Shown piece by piece: positions 1 to 9,154 of a stretch of 64,000 bases of DNA. The notes under the pieces were generated by a model. The model saw nothing but the letters and a program-made list of their open reading frames with translations, was not told where the DNA came from and did not search any database. A program made the translations under genes and the position numbers. This DNA comes from Williamsia faeni (GTDB lineage Bacteria; Actinomycetota; Actinomycetes; Mycobacteriales; Mycobacteriaceae): contig QJJF01000001.1 of assembly GCA_003202005.1 (NCBI GenBank), forward strand, positions 1,085,099-1,149,098. The letters run 5' to 3'. Numbering within the stretch: the stretch's first letter is position 1; the number at the start of each line of letters is the position of its first letter.

Positions 1-1
1 T

Positions 2-241
2 GTGGCCGCCGCAATCGCGATGGCCATCAACGACTTCGACGCCGTCGAGGTCGTGATCCGCAGCGACCCGGATGCGTCCTTCAACACGCACAGTATCGAC
101 GCCGGCGCATCGTTCGGGCAGTACCGGTTCACCTTCGAAAACCGCCCCAGCGCCGAGAATCCGCGTACCAGTGGCATCGTGGCCGCGTCGGTACTGCATT
201 CGCTCGAACAACTGGCGCAGCGCCAACGCGCACTTCTCTGA
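2..241 (+). CDS. Aspartate dehydrogenase-like (NadX family), C-terminal fragment
   Basis: This is the last 79 residues of a gene whose start lies left of the window. The segment reads as the C-terminal dehydrogenase domain of L-aspartate dehydrogenase/NadX-type enzymes: a VAAAIAMA helix, then a VVIRSDP strand, an NTHSIDA stretch and the family-typical motif ENRPSAENPRTSG. Such enzymes convert aspartate and NAD(P)+ to iminoaspartate, or act on related amino acids. The cofactor-binding half is not visible, so substrate cannot be judged. It converges on leuS across a strong GC hairpin. Confidence 0.6.
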   Translation: MAAAIAMAINDFDAVEVVIRSDPDASFNTHSIDAGASFGQYRFTFENRPSAENPRTSGIVAASVLHSLEQLAQRQRALL

Positions 242-268
242 GCCGACGCAGCCGACGCACAACCCGAG

Positions 269-290
269 CCCCCCGGGAAGTCCCGGGGGC
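269..290. terminator. Bidirectional hairpin terminator between the NadX-like gene and leuS
   Basis: A perfect 9-bp GC-rich inverted repeat (CCCCCGGGA at 270-278, TCCCGGGGG at 281-289) with a 2-nt loop sits between two convergent stop codons. There is no clear T tract, so it may be a non-canonical actinobacterial terminator. Confidence 0.6.
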
Positions 291-298
291 GCTGGGGG

Positions 299-3145
299 TC
301 ACGGGATGATGTTCACCATGCGGCCCGGGACCACGATGACCTTGCGAGGTTCACCGTCGAGCAACGGGATGATCTTCTCGTCCGCCAGGGCGGTCGCGCG
401 CAGGGTCGCCTCATCGGCATCGGCCGCCACCGTCATCCGGCTCCGGACCTTGCCCTTCACCTGGATCGGGATCTCGATGGTGTCGTGGACCAGCCACTGC
501 TCCTGCGCCACGGGGAACGGCCCGTGTGCCAGAGATGCGGTGTTGCCCAGTCGTTCCCACAATTCTTCGGCCGCGTGCGGCGCCACCGGAGCGAGCATCA
601 GAACCAGCGGCGTGACCGCGTCGCGCGGTGCGCCTTCGGGGTACTGCTTGGTCAGGTGGTTGGTCAGCTCGATGAGCTTGGCGACTGCGGTGTTGTCTCG
701 CAGGTTCGAATAGTCTTCGCGCACACCGTCGATCGTCTTGTGCAGCAACCGATTGGTGTCGTCGGTCAGCTCCACGTCGACCACGCGGGTCGTCCCGGTG
801 ATCTCGTCGACGACCAGACGCCAGGCGCGCTGCAGGAATCGCTGTGCACCGACGACGTCCTTGGTCGCCCAGGCACGTGAGGTGTCCAGCGGTCCCATCG
901 ACATCTCGTAGACACGCAGGGTGTCCGCACCGTAGTCGCGGCAGATGTCGTCCGGCGCAACGGAGTTCTTGAGGGACTTGCCCATCTTTCCGTATTCGCG
1001 GTTGACCTCTTGGCCGTCGTAGAAGAACTTGCCGCCTTCTTCGGTGACCTCTTCGGCCGGCACGTAGACGCCGCGCGCGTCGGTGTACGCATACGCCTGG
1101 ATCATTCCCTGGTTGTACAGACGGCGGTACGGCTCGGCCGAGCTCACGTGTCCGAGGTCGAACAGCACCTTGTGCCAGAAGCGTGAGTACAGCAGGTGCA
1201 GCACCGCATGCTCGACACCGCCGACGTACAGATCGAGCCCGCCGGGATCGTTCTCACCGTGCAGATCGGTCCGCGGACCCATCCAGTACGCCTCGTTCTC
1301 TTTGGCGCACAACTCATCCGAGTTGGTCGGGTCGATGTAGCGCAGCTGATACCAGGAGCTACCCGCCCACTGCGGCATCACATTGGTGTCGCGGGTGTAG
1401 TCCTTCAGGCCATCGCCCAAGTCGAGTTCGACACTCACCCAGTCGGTCGCCTTCGCCAGCGGCGGTGACGGTTCACTGTTCGGATCGTCCGGGTCGAACG
1501 ACACCGGCGCGTAGTCGATGACGTCCGGAAGTTCCACGGGCAGCATCGAATCCGGAATCGGATGCGGCGCACCCGAGGCGTCGTAGACGATGGGGAACGG
1601 CTCGCCCCAGTACCGCTGCCGCGCAAAGAGCCAGTCGCGCAGCTTGTACTGGATGGTGCCGCTTCCGGTGCCGTCGGCCTCGAGGCGCTCGATGGTGGCC
1701 GACTTGGCCTCGTCGACCCGCATTCCGTCGAGGAAGCCGGAGTTGACCAGCGGTCCGTCGCCGGTGAAAGCCTCTTCGGCCACACCCTGATCCGAGCCGA
1801 TGACCTCGATGATCGGCAGTTCGAAGGCGGTGGCGAACTCGTAGTCGCGACCGTCGTGGGCCGGGACCGCCATGATGGCGCCGGTTCCGTAACCGATCAG
1901 CACGTAGTCGGCGATGAACACCGGGACCGGCTCGCCGTTGAGCGGATTGACCGCGTAGCTGCCGGTGAAGACGCCGGTCTTCTCCTTGTTCTCCTGCCGT
2001 TCGAGATCCGACTTCGCCGCGATCGTCTTGCGGTACGCCGCAACGGCTTCGATCGGGGTCGATGCACCGCCGGTCCACAGTCCGTTGACATCGGCCGGCC
2101 ACTCCGCGGTGGTCAGCTCGTCAACGAGCTCGTGTTCGGGGGCCAGCACCATGTACGTCGCACCGAACAGGGTGTCGGGGCGGGTGGTGAAGACCTCGAT
2201 GGGGCCCGCTGGTGAGGTGAAGGACACCTGGGCACCGCGGGAGCGGCCGATCCAGTTGCGCTGCATGGTCTTGACCTTCTCGGGCCAGTCCAGCAGGTCC
2301 AGATCGTCGAGCAGGCGGTCGCTGTACGCGGTGATGCGCATCATCCACTGGCGCAGGTGTTTCCGGAACACCGGGAAATTGCCGCGATCGCTACGGCCGT
2401 CGGCGGTGACCTCTTCGTTGGCCAGCACGGTGCCCAGCCCGGGGCACCAGTTGACCAGCGAATCGCTCTGGTAGACCAGCCGGTAGTCGTCGATCACGCC
2501 CGCTTTCGCGGCCTCGTCCAGGTCCGACCAGTCCCGGCCGTCGGCGAGAGTCCGTGCTCCGGAATCGAATTCGGCGATCAACTCGGGGATACGACGGGCC
2601 TTCCCCGAGCTCGCGTCGAACCAGGCGTTGTAGATCTGCAGGAAGATCCACTGCGTCCAGTGGTAAAAGTCGACGTCGGTGGTCGCCACCCGGCGACGCT
2701 CATCGTGACCCAGACCCAGGCGGCGGATCTGTTCGAGGTACCGCTCGATGTTGGCCTCGGTGGTCGTACGCGGATGGGTTCCGGTCTGCACCGCGTATTG
2801 CTCGGCCGGCAGACCGAAGGAGTCGAAGCCCATCGTGTGCAGGACGTTGCGACCGTTCATCCGGTGGAATCGCGCGTAGACGTCGGTAGCGATGAATCCG
2901 AGCGGGTGGCCGACGTGGAGTCCGGCGCCCGAGGGGTACGGGAACATGTCCTGGACGAAAAGCTTGGCGTCGGGACCGTCGAACGACGACAGATCGCCGG
3001 CCAGGTCACCCACCGGGTTGGGCGCCTCGAAGGTGCGCCGCTGCGTCCAATTCTGCTGCCAGCGCGCCTCGATCTGCCCCGCCAGCTCTGCCGTGTAGCG
3101 GTGCTGCGGGGATTCGTCGGGGGCTGAATTCGTCGGGCCAGTCAC
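299..3145 (-). CDS. leuS: Leucyl-tRNA synthetase
   Basis: This class I aminoacyl-tRNA synthetase charges tRNA-Leu in the cytoplasm. The protein is 948 residues if translation starts at the GTG at 3145 (VTGPTNSAP...). Upstream residues of the open frame look non-conserved. The catalytic HIGH motif appears as HVGH near residue 79 in the context [14 protein letters not shown], and the KMSKS loop as KMGKS near residue 720. The long CP1 editing domain lies between them ([19 protein letters not shown]). The C-terminal tRNA-binding part ends in [11 protein letters not shown]. It is transcribed divergently from the SdpI-like gene at 3224. Confidence 0.97.
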   Translation of the reverse strand: MTGPTNSAPDESPQHRYTAELAGQIEARWQQNWTQRRTFEAPNPVGDLAGDLSSFDGPDAKLFVQDMFPYPSGAGLHVGHPLGFIATDVYARFHRMNGRNVLHTMGFDSFGLPAEQYAVQTGTHPRTTTEANIERYLEQIRRLGLGHDERRRVATTDVDFYHWTQWIFLQIYNAWFDASSGKARRIPELIAEFDSGARTLADGRDWSDLDEAAKAGVIDDYRLVYQSDSLVNWCPGLGTVLANEEVTADGRSDRGNFPVFRKHLRQWMMRITAYSDRLLDDLDLLDWPEKVKTMQRNWIGRSRGAQVSFTSPAGPIEVFTTRPDTLFGATYMVLAPEHELVDELTTAEWPADVNGLWTGGASTPIEAVAAYRKTIAAKSDLERQENKEKTGVFTGSYAVNPLNGEPVPVFIADYVLIGYGTGAIMAVPAHDGRDYEFATAFELPIIEVIGSDQGVAEEAFTGDGPLVNSGFLDGMRVDEAKSATIERLEADGTGSGTIQYKLRDWLFARQRYWGEPFPIVYDASGAPHPIPDSMLPVELPDVIDYAPVSFDPDDPNSEPSPPLAKATDWVSVELDLGDGLKDYTRDTNVMPQWAGSSWYQLRYIDPTNSDELCAKENEAYWMGPRTDLHGENDPGGLDLYVGGVEHAVLHLLYSRFWHKVLFDLGHVSSAEPYRRLYNQGMIQAYAYTDARGVYVPAEEVTEEGGKFFYDGQEVNREYGKMGKSLKNSVAPDDICRDYGADTLRVYEMSMGPLDTSRAWATKDVVGAQRFLQRAWRLVVDEITGTTRVVDVELTDDTNRLLHKTIDGVREDYSNLRDNTAVAKLIELTNHLTKQYPEGAPRDAVTPLVLMLAPVAPHAAEELWERLGNTASLAHGPFPVAQEQWLVHDTIEIPIQVKGKVRSRMTVAADADEATLRATALADEKIIPLLDGEPRKVIVVPGRMVNIIP

Positions 3146-3223
3146 CTGACCAGCGTAAAGCCTGCCCGATCCGGGCTGCAGGCAGGCCTGGGTGACCATT
3201 GATTTCCCCTGGCCTCGTATTGT

Positions 3224-3676
3224 ATGGGGGTGACCGTCGCAGCAATCATCCTCGCCGCCATCGCGCTGGCGCTGGCGCTGGTCTTCGGAGTTTCCGGGGT
3301 CCTGGGCATCTTCAAGCGCCTCCCCCGCAATCGCTGGATCGGCGTACGTTCCGCCGAGACCATGCGCAGCGACGAGAAGTTCGAGCTGGCCAACCGCGTC
3401 GCCGGACCCGGCCTGATCTGCGCAGCTGTCGTCCTGGTGATGGGCGCCGTGCTCGCGATCCTTCTCGGCGGCTTCGCCGGTTTGATCATCGCCGTCGCCG
3501 CGATCGCGGTCGGCGTCGGTCTGGCCGGTGTCATCGGTTCCCTCGGTGTCCGGGCCGCCGCGGCAATGCCCGAGCCCGCGTCGGATTGCGGCGTCAGCGG
3601 TGGCTGCACCAGCTGTTCACTGCAGAGCGTGTGCTCCACCGACAGCGCCGGCGGCGGCGCAGCTCCGGCCAACTGA
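3224..3676 (+). CDS. SdpI-family small membrane protein with a Cys-rich tail
   Basis: This 150-residue protein starts with a hydrophobic segment and has two more membrane segments near residues 65-110. Between them lies the SdpI/YhfL signature ([21 protein letters not shown] and ANR). Bacillus SdpI is an immunity and signalling membrane protein. Actinobacterial relatives are uncharacterised. The C-terminal tail holds five cysteines in a [16 protein letters not shown] pattern and is then Gly/Ala-rich, which is not part of the SdpI core. The following transporter gene starts 3 nt after the stop, suggesting an operon. Confidence 0.75.
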   Translation: MGVTVAAIILAAIALALALVFGVSGVLGIFKRLPRNRWIGVRSAETMRSDEKFELANRVAGPGLICAAVVLVMGAVLAILLGGFAGLIIAVAAIAVGVGLAGVIGSLGVRAAAAMPEPASDCGVSGGCTSCSLQSVCSTDSAGGGAAPAN

Positions 3677-3679
3677 GGC

Positions 3680-4666
3680 GTGGCGCGCTCGCCGCTGGCC
3701 TACCTTCAGCGCTTCAACATCGATGGCTTCATGGTGGCCATCATCGGCGCAGTGGTCGTGGCCACCGTGTTCCCGGCCCGCGGCTCGGCCGGCGACATCC
3801 TCGACTGGACCGTCAAGATCGGGATCGGCCTGCTGTTCTTCCTCTACGGCACCCGCCTGCACCCGCGTGATGCCCTCACCGGCCTCACCCACTGGCGCCT
3901 TCACCTGACAATCCTGGTGTTCACCTTCGTGGTGTTCCCCTTGCTCGGACTGGCGCTCTGGCCGATCCTTCCGCACCTGGTCGGCGACGAGCTCGCCGCC
4001 GGTGTCCTGTTCCTGTGCCTGGTGCCGTCCACGGTCCAGTCGTCGATCAACTTCACCTCGATCGCACACGGAAACGTCGCCGGAGCCATCGTCAGTGCCT
4101 CGGCCTCGAACCTGCTCGGCGTGTTCCTGACGCCGATGCTCGTGGTGCTCCTGATGAACACCTCCGGAGATGTCACGTTCTCGGCGTCATCCGTGCTCAC
4201 GATCGTCTTGCAGCTGTTGGTGCCGTTCATCGCCGGACAGTTGCTGCAGCCGCTGATCGGCAGCCGGATCGCCGCACACCGGGCCCTCACCAAGTTCTAC
4301 GACCGCGCCATCATCGTGCTGGTCGTCTACGCCGCATTCAGCGAAGGCGTCCGCCAGGGCATCTGGGGGCAGGTCGTCTGGTGGCAGGTGGTGATCCTGG
4401 TGGTCCTGGCCACGGCGATGGTTGCGTTCATGCTCTGGCTCACCGGTACCGGATCCAAACGCCTCGGATTCGACCGGGCCGACTCCATCGCCATCCAGTT
4501 TTGCGGCACCAAGAAGTCACTGACCACGGGCCTGCCGATGGCCGCAGTCCTCTTCGACAGTCACGAAGTCGGTCTGATCGTGCTGCCCCTGATGATCTTC
4601 CACCAGGTCCAGCTGATGATCTGCACCTGGCTGGCCTCCCGCTACAGCCGCCAAGACTTCATCTAG
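3680..4666 (+). CDS. Bile acid:sodium symporter-like (SBF-like/YfeH type) transporter
   Basis: This 328-residue membrane protein starts with GTG at 3680 and has about nine or ten hydrophobic helices. The segment LVPSTVQSSINFTSIAHGNVAGAIVSA matches the SBF-like (PF13593) family, and a later FCGTKKSLTTGLPMA motif corresponds to the second inverted repeat. Members are secondary transporters of organic anions; the substrate cannot be told from sequence. The gene follows the SdpI-like gene by 3 nt. It ends in a short tandem repeat. Confidence 0.85.
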   Translation: MARSPLAYLQRFNIDGFMVAIIGAVVVATVFPARGSAGDILDWTVKIGIGLLFFLYGTRLHPRDALTGLTHWRLHLTILVFTFVVFPLLGLALWPILPHLVGDELAAGVLFLCLVPSTVQSSINFTSIAHGNVAGAIVSASASNLLGVFLTPMLVVLLMNTSGDVTFSASSVLTIVLQLLVPFIAGQLLQPLIGSRIAAHRALTKFYDRAIIVLVVYAAFSEGVRQGIWGQVVWWQVVILVVLATAMVAFMLWLTGTGSKRLGFDRADSIAIQFCGTKKSLTTGLPMAAVLFDSHEVGLIVLPLMIFHQVQLMICTWLASRYSRQDFI

Positions 4667-4693
4667 CCACACCCGCCGTAGCCACACCCGCCG
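4664..4693. repeat. 15-bp tandem direct duplication
   Basis: The 15-mer TAGCCACACCCGCCG occurs twice head to tail (4664-4678 and 4679-4693). The first copy contains the stop codon of the SBF-like gene, so the duplication lengthens the spacer to the convergent BrkB gene. It looks like replication slippage with no function. Confidence 0.8.
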
Positions 4694-4704
4694 CCAATAT
4701 TCGA

Positions 4705-5757
4705 TCAGTCCTTGCCGTGTGTCTCTCGCAATCGTTTGCCGCGCTCGACATACTTGGCATCGGTTTCGGCATTCTTGTCCGACACCTTCGTGTCGCGCGG
4801 CGGCAGTTGCAACGACTTCTCCGCCGGAATACCTGCCTGCAGCTGCCGGCCCCGTTCGAGTTCGGCGTCCACTTCGGCGCCGAACAGCAGGGCGAGGTTG
4901 GTGATCCACAGCCAGAGCAGGAACACGATCGCTCCGGCCAGGGCGCCGTAGGTTTTGTTGTAGCTGCTGAAGTTGGCCACATACAGGGCGAACAGGACAG
5001 AGGCGATGATCCAGGTGACGATCGCCACCGTGGCGCCGATGCTGATCCAGCGGAACTTCGGCTGCTGGACGTTCGGGGTCGCGTAGTACAGGATCGCCAC
5101 CGTCAACACCACGAAGACGAGAACCAGTGGCCAACGGGCGATGTTCCAGACGGTGAGCGCGGTATCACCGAGACCGATGGCCTCGCCGATGGAACGCGCA
5201 ATGGGTCCACTGACCGCCAGCATCAGGGCCACCGCGGCGGCCATGAGCAGAGCGATCACGGTCACCAGCAGCATCAGTGGCCGAAGTTTCCAGATCGGCC
5301 GACCTTCCTCGACTTCGTACATCCGGTTCATCGCCCGGCCGAATGCGCCCACATACCCGGAGGCCGACCACACCGCACCGACGAGACCGATGACCAAAGC
5401 GAAGCCGGCAGACGAAGAATTGACCAATTGCTCGACCGGTCCCCTCAGCGTGTCGACCGCCGAGGCCGGACCGAGGTCATCGACCATCTGCAGCACCGAA
5501 TCCACGGTCTTCTGACCCTGTCCGAAGATGCCGAGCAGGGAGACCAGCACCAGCATTGCCGGAAACAGTGACAGGACAGCGTAATACGTGAGGGCAGCGG
5601 CGAGGTCGGTGCATTGGTCCCGGGAGAATTCCCGCGCCACCTTGCGCCCGACGTACAGAAAGGACGGCTTGGTCAGGTCCGTCGGCGACTCCGGCTTACG
5701 TCGATCGTCCGGGTCCGCAGCGTCCGTCGTGCGCTTCTCATCCTTGGTGCCGGTCAT
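4705..5757 (-). CDS. YihY/BrkB-family inner-membrane protein
   Basis: This 350-residue protein has a charged N-terminus followed by the family signature (FSRDQCTDLAAALTYYAVLSLFPAML) near residues 39-65. Five further hydrophobic segments follow, ending in LWITNLALLFGAEVDAELERG, the usual end of the BrkB/YihY core (PF03631). The last 50 residues are hydrophilic and cytoplasmic in type. The proposed role as a transporter is unproven for the family; the former link to RNase BN was an error. It is convergent with the SBF-like gene. Confidence 0.9.
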   Translation of the reverse strand: MTGTKDEKRTTDAADPDDRRKPESPTDLTKPSFLYVGRKVAREFSRDQCTDLAAALTYYAVLSLFPAMLVLVSLLGIFGQGQKTVDSVLQMVDDLGPASAVDTLRGPVEQLVNSSSAGFALVIGLVGAVWSASGYVGAFGRAMNRMYEVEEGRPIWKLRPLMLLVTVIALLMAAAVALMLAVSGPIARSIGEAIGLGDTALTVWNIARWPLVLVFVVLTVAILYYATPNVQQPKFRWISIGATVAIVTWIIASVLFALYVANFSSYNKTYGALAGAIVFLLWLWITNLALLFGAEVDAELERGRQLQAGIPAEKSLQLPPRDTKVSDKNAETDAKYVERGKRLRETHGKD

Positions 5758-5841
5758 GACGTGGGACTACCCGCGAGCGCACCGGGTCAAACCGTGGCAG
5801 CGAGCGGTTTGAAGTGGTCTTCAGCAGGGCATTCTGCGTTC

Positions 5842-6314
5842 GCGACCCTGCTGGTCAATCAAGAAGCTGTTCAACGCCTTCCGCGAAGCCGGTCCAGACG
5901 CGACGAAGACGAAGGCAGACATCGTCGCCAAGATCATCGAAGCGCTGGCCGTGCACACCTACATCGAGAACGAGGGTATGTATCCGGCAGTCCGCAAGGC
6001 TGTCCCGGACGTCGAGGACGACATCTTGGAGTCCTACGAGGAGCATCACGTGGCTGATCTGCTCGTGATGGAACTCGTCGCGATGGCTCCTTCCGACGAA
6101 CGATTCGACGCGAAGACCACGGTCCTCATAGAAAACGTGGAGCACCACATCGAAGAGGAAGAGTCCGAGTGGTTTCCAGAGGTGCGGAAGGCATTGGGAC
6201 GCAAGGAACTTCAGCGCATCGGCGAGGACATGCTCGAGTTGAGGGCGAAGGCCCCACATTCCCCCGGCGCAGCCGTCGGCTCTGAAGAAGACGATCGACG
6301 CCATCATCAAGTAG
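5842..6314 (+). pseudogene. Hemerythrin (HHE) domain protein, frameshifted remnant
   Basis: The reading frame from about 5858 encodes a typical HHE cation-binding four-helix protein (KKLFNAFREAG, then HTYIENEGMYP, EEHHVADLL and HHIEEEESEWFP with the His/Glu iron ligands). No start codon exists in this frame after the stop at 5810-5812 until a GTG at 5951, which would drop helix A and its histidine. The sequence just upstream in another frame (TLLVNQ) resembles the missing helix start. At the 3' end the frame runs past the expected end, whereas a +1 shift in the C run at 6261-6265 gives a sensible tail (PAQPSALKKTIDAIIK, stop at 6312). Two lesions suggest a pseudogene. Sequencing errors are the alternative. 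Confidence 0.7.
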
Positions 6315-6320
6315 AGAGTC

Positions 6321-6366
6321 GACGTTTGCACCCCGCTCGCCATGTGGCGGGCGGGGTGCAAACGTC
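6321..6366. terminator. Long bidirectional hairpin
   Basis: A perfect 16-bp arm (6321-6336 against 6351-6366, GACGTTTGCACCCCGC and its complement) is extended inward by CGCC/GGCG around an ATGT tetraloop. It sits between the hemerythrin remnant and the convergent DUF3618 gene, so it probably terminates both. Confidence 0.8.
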
Positions 6367-6374
6367 TGTTGTGC

Positions 6375-6998
6375 TTACCGTTGCTGGTCGGCAACCCTGC
6401 TGGTTGCGTCCTTCGCATGGCCCTGAACGTCCTGGGCCGCAGAGGCGCCTTCGTCCTTGACGGTTCCGGCAGCATCGATGGCGGTATCCTTCACCGCCGC
6501 AACTGCTTCCTGAGCCGGCCCCTGTAGATGCTCCGCAGTTTGTTTGGCCACGTTGGTGAGCTCGTCGGTGAGTGGCTGCGCCTTCTCTTGCAGAGCGGCC
6601 GCCGCCTGGGCTTCGCGGTCACTCGCCGGAATGAGTGAGGACACCAATAGTCCTGCGCCGAAAGCGATCAGGCCGGCCGCCAACGGATTACCCTGGGTCT
6701 GCGCCTTGACCGTACCGGGTGCGGATTGGACGGCGTCGGAGGCAGACTGCGCCGCTCCGGTCACCGACGACACCGCCGAATCCTTGGCACCCGAGGCACT
6801 CTGCGCGCTGTCCTGGGCCGAGCCCATGACCCGATCGCGGACACTGCCGAGCGAACCGGTGACCCGGCCGACCCTGCGCTTGGCCATCGTCGCCGGATTG
6901 GCTTCGTAGGCAAGGGTGTTCACGTTTGAACTCAATGCGGCCCGAGTTCGTTCGATGTCGGCGCGAATCTGGTCGGGATCTGAACTGGTGGTCATCAT
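6375..6998 (-). CDS. DUF3618 membrane-associated protein
   Basis: This 207-residue protein begins MMTTSSDPDQIRADIERTRAALSSNVNTL, the DUF3618 signature. A helical, Ala/Ser-rich and probably amphipathic stretch follows, then one glycine-rich membrane segment (NPLAAGLIAFGAGLLVSSLIPAS) near residues 110-135, and a long Ala/Glu/Lys coiled-coil-like tail. The first ATG at 6998 overlaps the stop of the upstream holin-like gene (ATGA), indicating translational coupling; an AGGAG site precedes it. The second ATG (6995) is an equal alternative. It is the last gene of a three-gene operon likely acting at the inner face of the membrane. Confidence 0.8.
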   Translation of the reverse strand: MMTTSSDPDQIRADIERTRAALSSNVNTLAYEANPATMAKRRVGRVTGSLGSVRDRVMGSAQDSAQSASGAKDSAVSSVTGAAQSASDAVQSAPGTVKAQTQGNPLAAGLIAFGAGLLVSSLIPASDREAQAAAALQEKAQPLTDELTNVAKQTAEHLQGPAQEAVAAVKDTAIDAAGTVKDEGASAAQDVQGHAKDATSRVADQQR

Positions 6999-7414
6999 CT
7001 CTCCTGAGGGTGGGGCGCCAACGCGCCGGGTATGTTTTTGACGGTCGCGGTGGTCTGCGGCAATCCTTTGGCCTTGCGCAACTCCGAGCGTCCGAGGACG
7101 GCCAGGATTGCACCGATAACGGCCCAGATCACCAGTACGACGAGGGCGGACCAGCCCCTGCCGATAGCGTTGCCGAGACTCCACCAGAGGGCGATGGAAG
7201 CGAACAGCAGCACGAAGTAGCCGGCCACGGCGGCGCCGGCGAGCATTCCGGATCCCTTGCCCACCCGGCTCGCAGTCCTGGTCGCTTCGGCTTTCGCCAA
7301 CGCCAACTCTTGCCGAACGAGCACGGATAGGTCTTCGCTGACGTTGGCCAGCAGATCGCCGATCGACGGGGGATCGGTGCCTTCGGTGGGGTTGGCGTGC
7401 AACGGGCCGCTCAT
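6995..7414 (-). CDS. Actinobacterial holin-X-like (phage holin superfamily, DUF1469) membrane protein
   Basis: This 139-residue protein opens with a hydrophilic helix (SIGDLLANVSEDLSVLVRQELALAKAEA). Two closely spaced transmembrane helices follow (residues 60-80 and 88-108) and then a basic tail. This is the pattern of the chromosomal holin-X/DUF1469 family, which is not linked to phage lysis despite its name. Start ATG 7414 overlaps the stop of the upstream gene by 4 nt, and the stop overlaps the DUF3618 start, so three genes form a coupled operon. Confidence 0.8.
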   Translation of the reverse strand: MSGPLHANPTEGTDPPSIGDLLANVSEDLSVLVRQELALAKAEATRTASRVGKGSGMLAGAAVAGYFVLLFASIALWWSLGNAIGRGWSALVVLVIWAVIGAILAVLGRSELRKAKGLPQTTATVKNIPGALAPHPQER

Positions 7415-8241
7415 GGGTTCACGCCCGGCTGCGGGTAACCCGACTGCTGGTAGCCCGGCTGCTGGTTGCCCGGCTGTGCGTAACCCGGCTGCGGGGCGGA
7501 CGCAGGCGGAACAACGTAGGGCGACTCGGGCATGCCGGCACTTTGTGGCGGCGCGGCAACGTGCTGACCGGGGGCGTATCCCGTAGGTGGTGTGCCATAG
7601 CCGGTGGCCGGGACGTCCAACGGCGGAATGGGACCGGTGGGAGCGTCTTCGAACCGGGTCACCTGCGGCGACGAACCTGAGTTCGTTGAGTTGTCAGCGC
7701 TGTTGGATGCGCTCAGCCCACGTCCGAGACGACCGGCGAGTAGCCCGGCTCCGGCGGCGAGCGCGAGGAAGGTGCCTGGTTTGCGACGGGCGAAGCGGGT
7801 GACCTCGTCGATGATCTGGCCCGGCTCGCGGTCTTCGAGCCAGGACGCGACCGTTTGGGCATGCTGTCCGGCCTGACGGGTCAGATCCGTTGCCATGCCG
7901 GGGTTCTCGGAGTTCCTGGCCATCGAACCGAACTCATCGGACAGTGCTCGCAGACCTCCTGCGACACGCTTTTGCTGCTCGGCCGCCTGGGTGGTCAACT
8001 CGTCGCGGGTTTGGTGCAACAGATCTTGCGCCTGATTCTTGGCCTCACCGGCAACCTGCTGCGCCTGATCGCCGGCCACCGATGCCACATGCTTCCCGGC
8101 GTCGGTGGCGCCTGCGGCGACCTCGCCGGCTTGCTGCTTGGCGACGTCGGTGGTCGAATCGTTGCCGGACGTGGCTGGACGACCGGCCGTTGTCATCTGA
8201 TCTGGGTGATTTGGGATGGAGATGCCACTCGAAGAAGTCAT
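7411..8241 (-). CDS. Ala/Gln-rich helical membrane-associated protein with Pro/Gly/Gln/Tyr tail
   Basis: This 276-residue protein starts at ATG 8241 with a GAGAG element upstream. Residues about 30-140 are an Ala/Gln/Lys-rich helical region, followed by a conserved-looking segment (WLEDREPGQIIDEVTRFARRKPGTFLALAAGAGLLAGRLGRG) with one short hydrophobic helix. The last 40 residues are imperfect QPGYQQSG-type repeats. No named enzyme family is recognised; similar proteins accompany DUF3618/holin-X operons in actinobacteria. It is the first gene of the operon, so its upstream region (8242-8470) must hold the promoter. Confidence 0.7.
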   Translation of the reverse strand: MTSSSGISIPNHPDQMTTAGRPATSGNDSTTDVAKQQAGEVAAGATDAGKHVASVAGDQAQQVAGEAKNQAQDLLHQTRDELTTQAAEQQKRVAGGLRALSDEFGSMARNSENPGMATDLTRQAGQHAQTVASWLEDREPGQIIDEVTRFARRKPGTFLALAAGAGLLAGRLGRGLSASNSADNSTNSGSSPQVTRFEDAPTGPIPPLDVPATGYGTPPTGYAPGQHVAAPPQSAGMPESPYVVPPASAPQPGYAQPGNQQPGYQQSGYPQPGVNP

Positions 8242-8430
8242 GATGCGCTCTCGCGTTCGTACTAGACAGTGGTACGGAGAAGGGCCACTCCTTGACCTGA
8301 GGTCGTAGTACCCCGATCGGCGGATGCCAATCAGAGTGATCGGCGGCCCCGCAAATCTGTTGTGCCTCGGCTGAATACCTGTTTCACCGATCGCGTACCT
8401 GGGTAGAGCTATATCCATGCGGTGTCGAGA

Positions 8431-8446
8431 TGCCACGCGCGTGGCA
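8431..8446. promoter_or_regulatory. 16-bp perfect palindrome between yqgE and the envelope operon
   Basis: TGCCACGCGCGTGGCA is a perfect palindrome located downstream of the yqgE stop and 190 nt upstream of the envelope operon start. It could be an operator or a terminator stem for yqgE. No loop is present, which favours a protein-binding site. Confidence 0.4.
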
Positions 8447-8470
8447 GGTCCATCTGGAGTGGGGCGGGGC

Positions 8471-9046
8471 TCAGTTGCGTTCGAGTTCGATCGGATGGGT
8501 CGACAACATCGGGAGCGGCCAGGGCTGACGCCGCAAGACCTGCGACCAGAGGTCGACCTCGGCGGGCGCCAACACATCGGCCGGCAACGACGGCGCCACG
8601 ATCCAGCTTCCCGACATCAATTCATCACCGAGCTGCCCGATACCCCACCCGGCATATCCGGCGAAGATCCGGACACCGACCAACGACTCCCCGAGTTCTT
8701 CGGCGTCGGCATCGAGATCGACCAGAACCACCGAACCCTCGACCGACCGCAACGCCGGAATGTTGTCGACGTCGGCGCCGGGTTTGATCACACCGAGACA
8801 GAGCGCGGAGTCCTGCTTCACCGGACCGCCGATGTAGATCGCCTTGGGCCGGGCGACGGTGTCGGTCCATTCCGGCAACAGGTTGTGCACCGCCGTCTGA
8901 CTCATCCGGTTCAGGACCAGACCGAGGCTGCCCGCGTCGTTGTGCTCGATGACATAGATCACCGAGCGACGGAATGTGGGCTCGACGAGGTCGGTGGACG
9001 CCATCAACAAACTGCCGGCAGAGATCGGCTCGGGAATCGATGACAC
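8471..9046 (-). CDS. YqgE/AlgH family protein
   Basis: This 191-residue protein starts at GTG 9046 (VSSIPEPISAGSLLMAS), the conserved N-terminus of the family. It contains LVEPTFRRSVIYVIEHNDAGSLGLVLNR, YIGGPV and FAGYAGWGIGQLGDEL, all hallmarks of YqgE/AlgH (DUF179). The biochemical role is unknown; the Pseudomonas AlgH link to alginate regulation does not carry over. In M. tuberculosis the orthologue Rv0038 also lies next to an MFS gene (Rv0037c) and close to leuS (Rv0041), as here. Confidence 0.93.
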   Translation of the reverse strand: MSSIPEPISAGSLLMASTDLVEPTFRRSVIYVIEHNDAGSLGLVLNRMSQTAVHNLLPEWTDTVARPKAIYIGGPVKQDSALCLGVIKPGADVDNIPALRSVEGSVVLVDLDADAEELGESLVGVRIFAGYAGWGIGQLGDELMSGSWIVAPSLPADVLAPAEVDLWSQVLRRQPWPLPMLSTHPIELERN

Positions 9047-9154
9047 CCGAACATGATGCCACGCCGGAGCTCCGGCGGTCGGTGGCGAACAGCTTCGAAT
9101 ACCTGATCCTGAACTCGCCCTGTACCCGGGCCCGGAATAATTTGTAGGCTGGAC

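Noticed and set aside
6995-7414. Possible prophage because of a holin-like gene
   Set aside because: The holin-X/DUF1469 family is chromosomal, and no integrase, terminase, capsid or lysin is present nearby.
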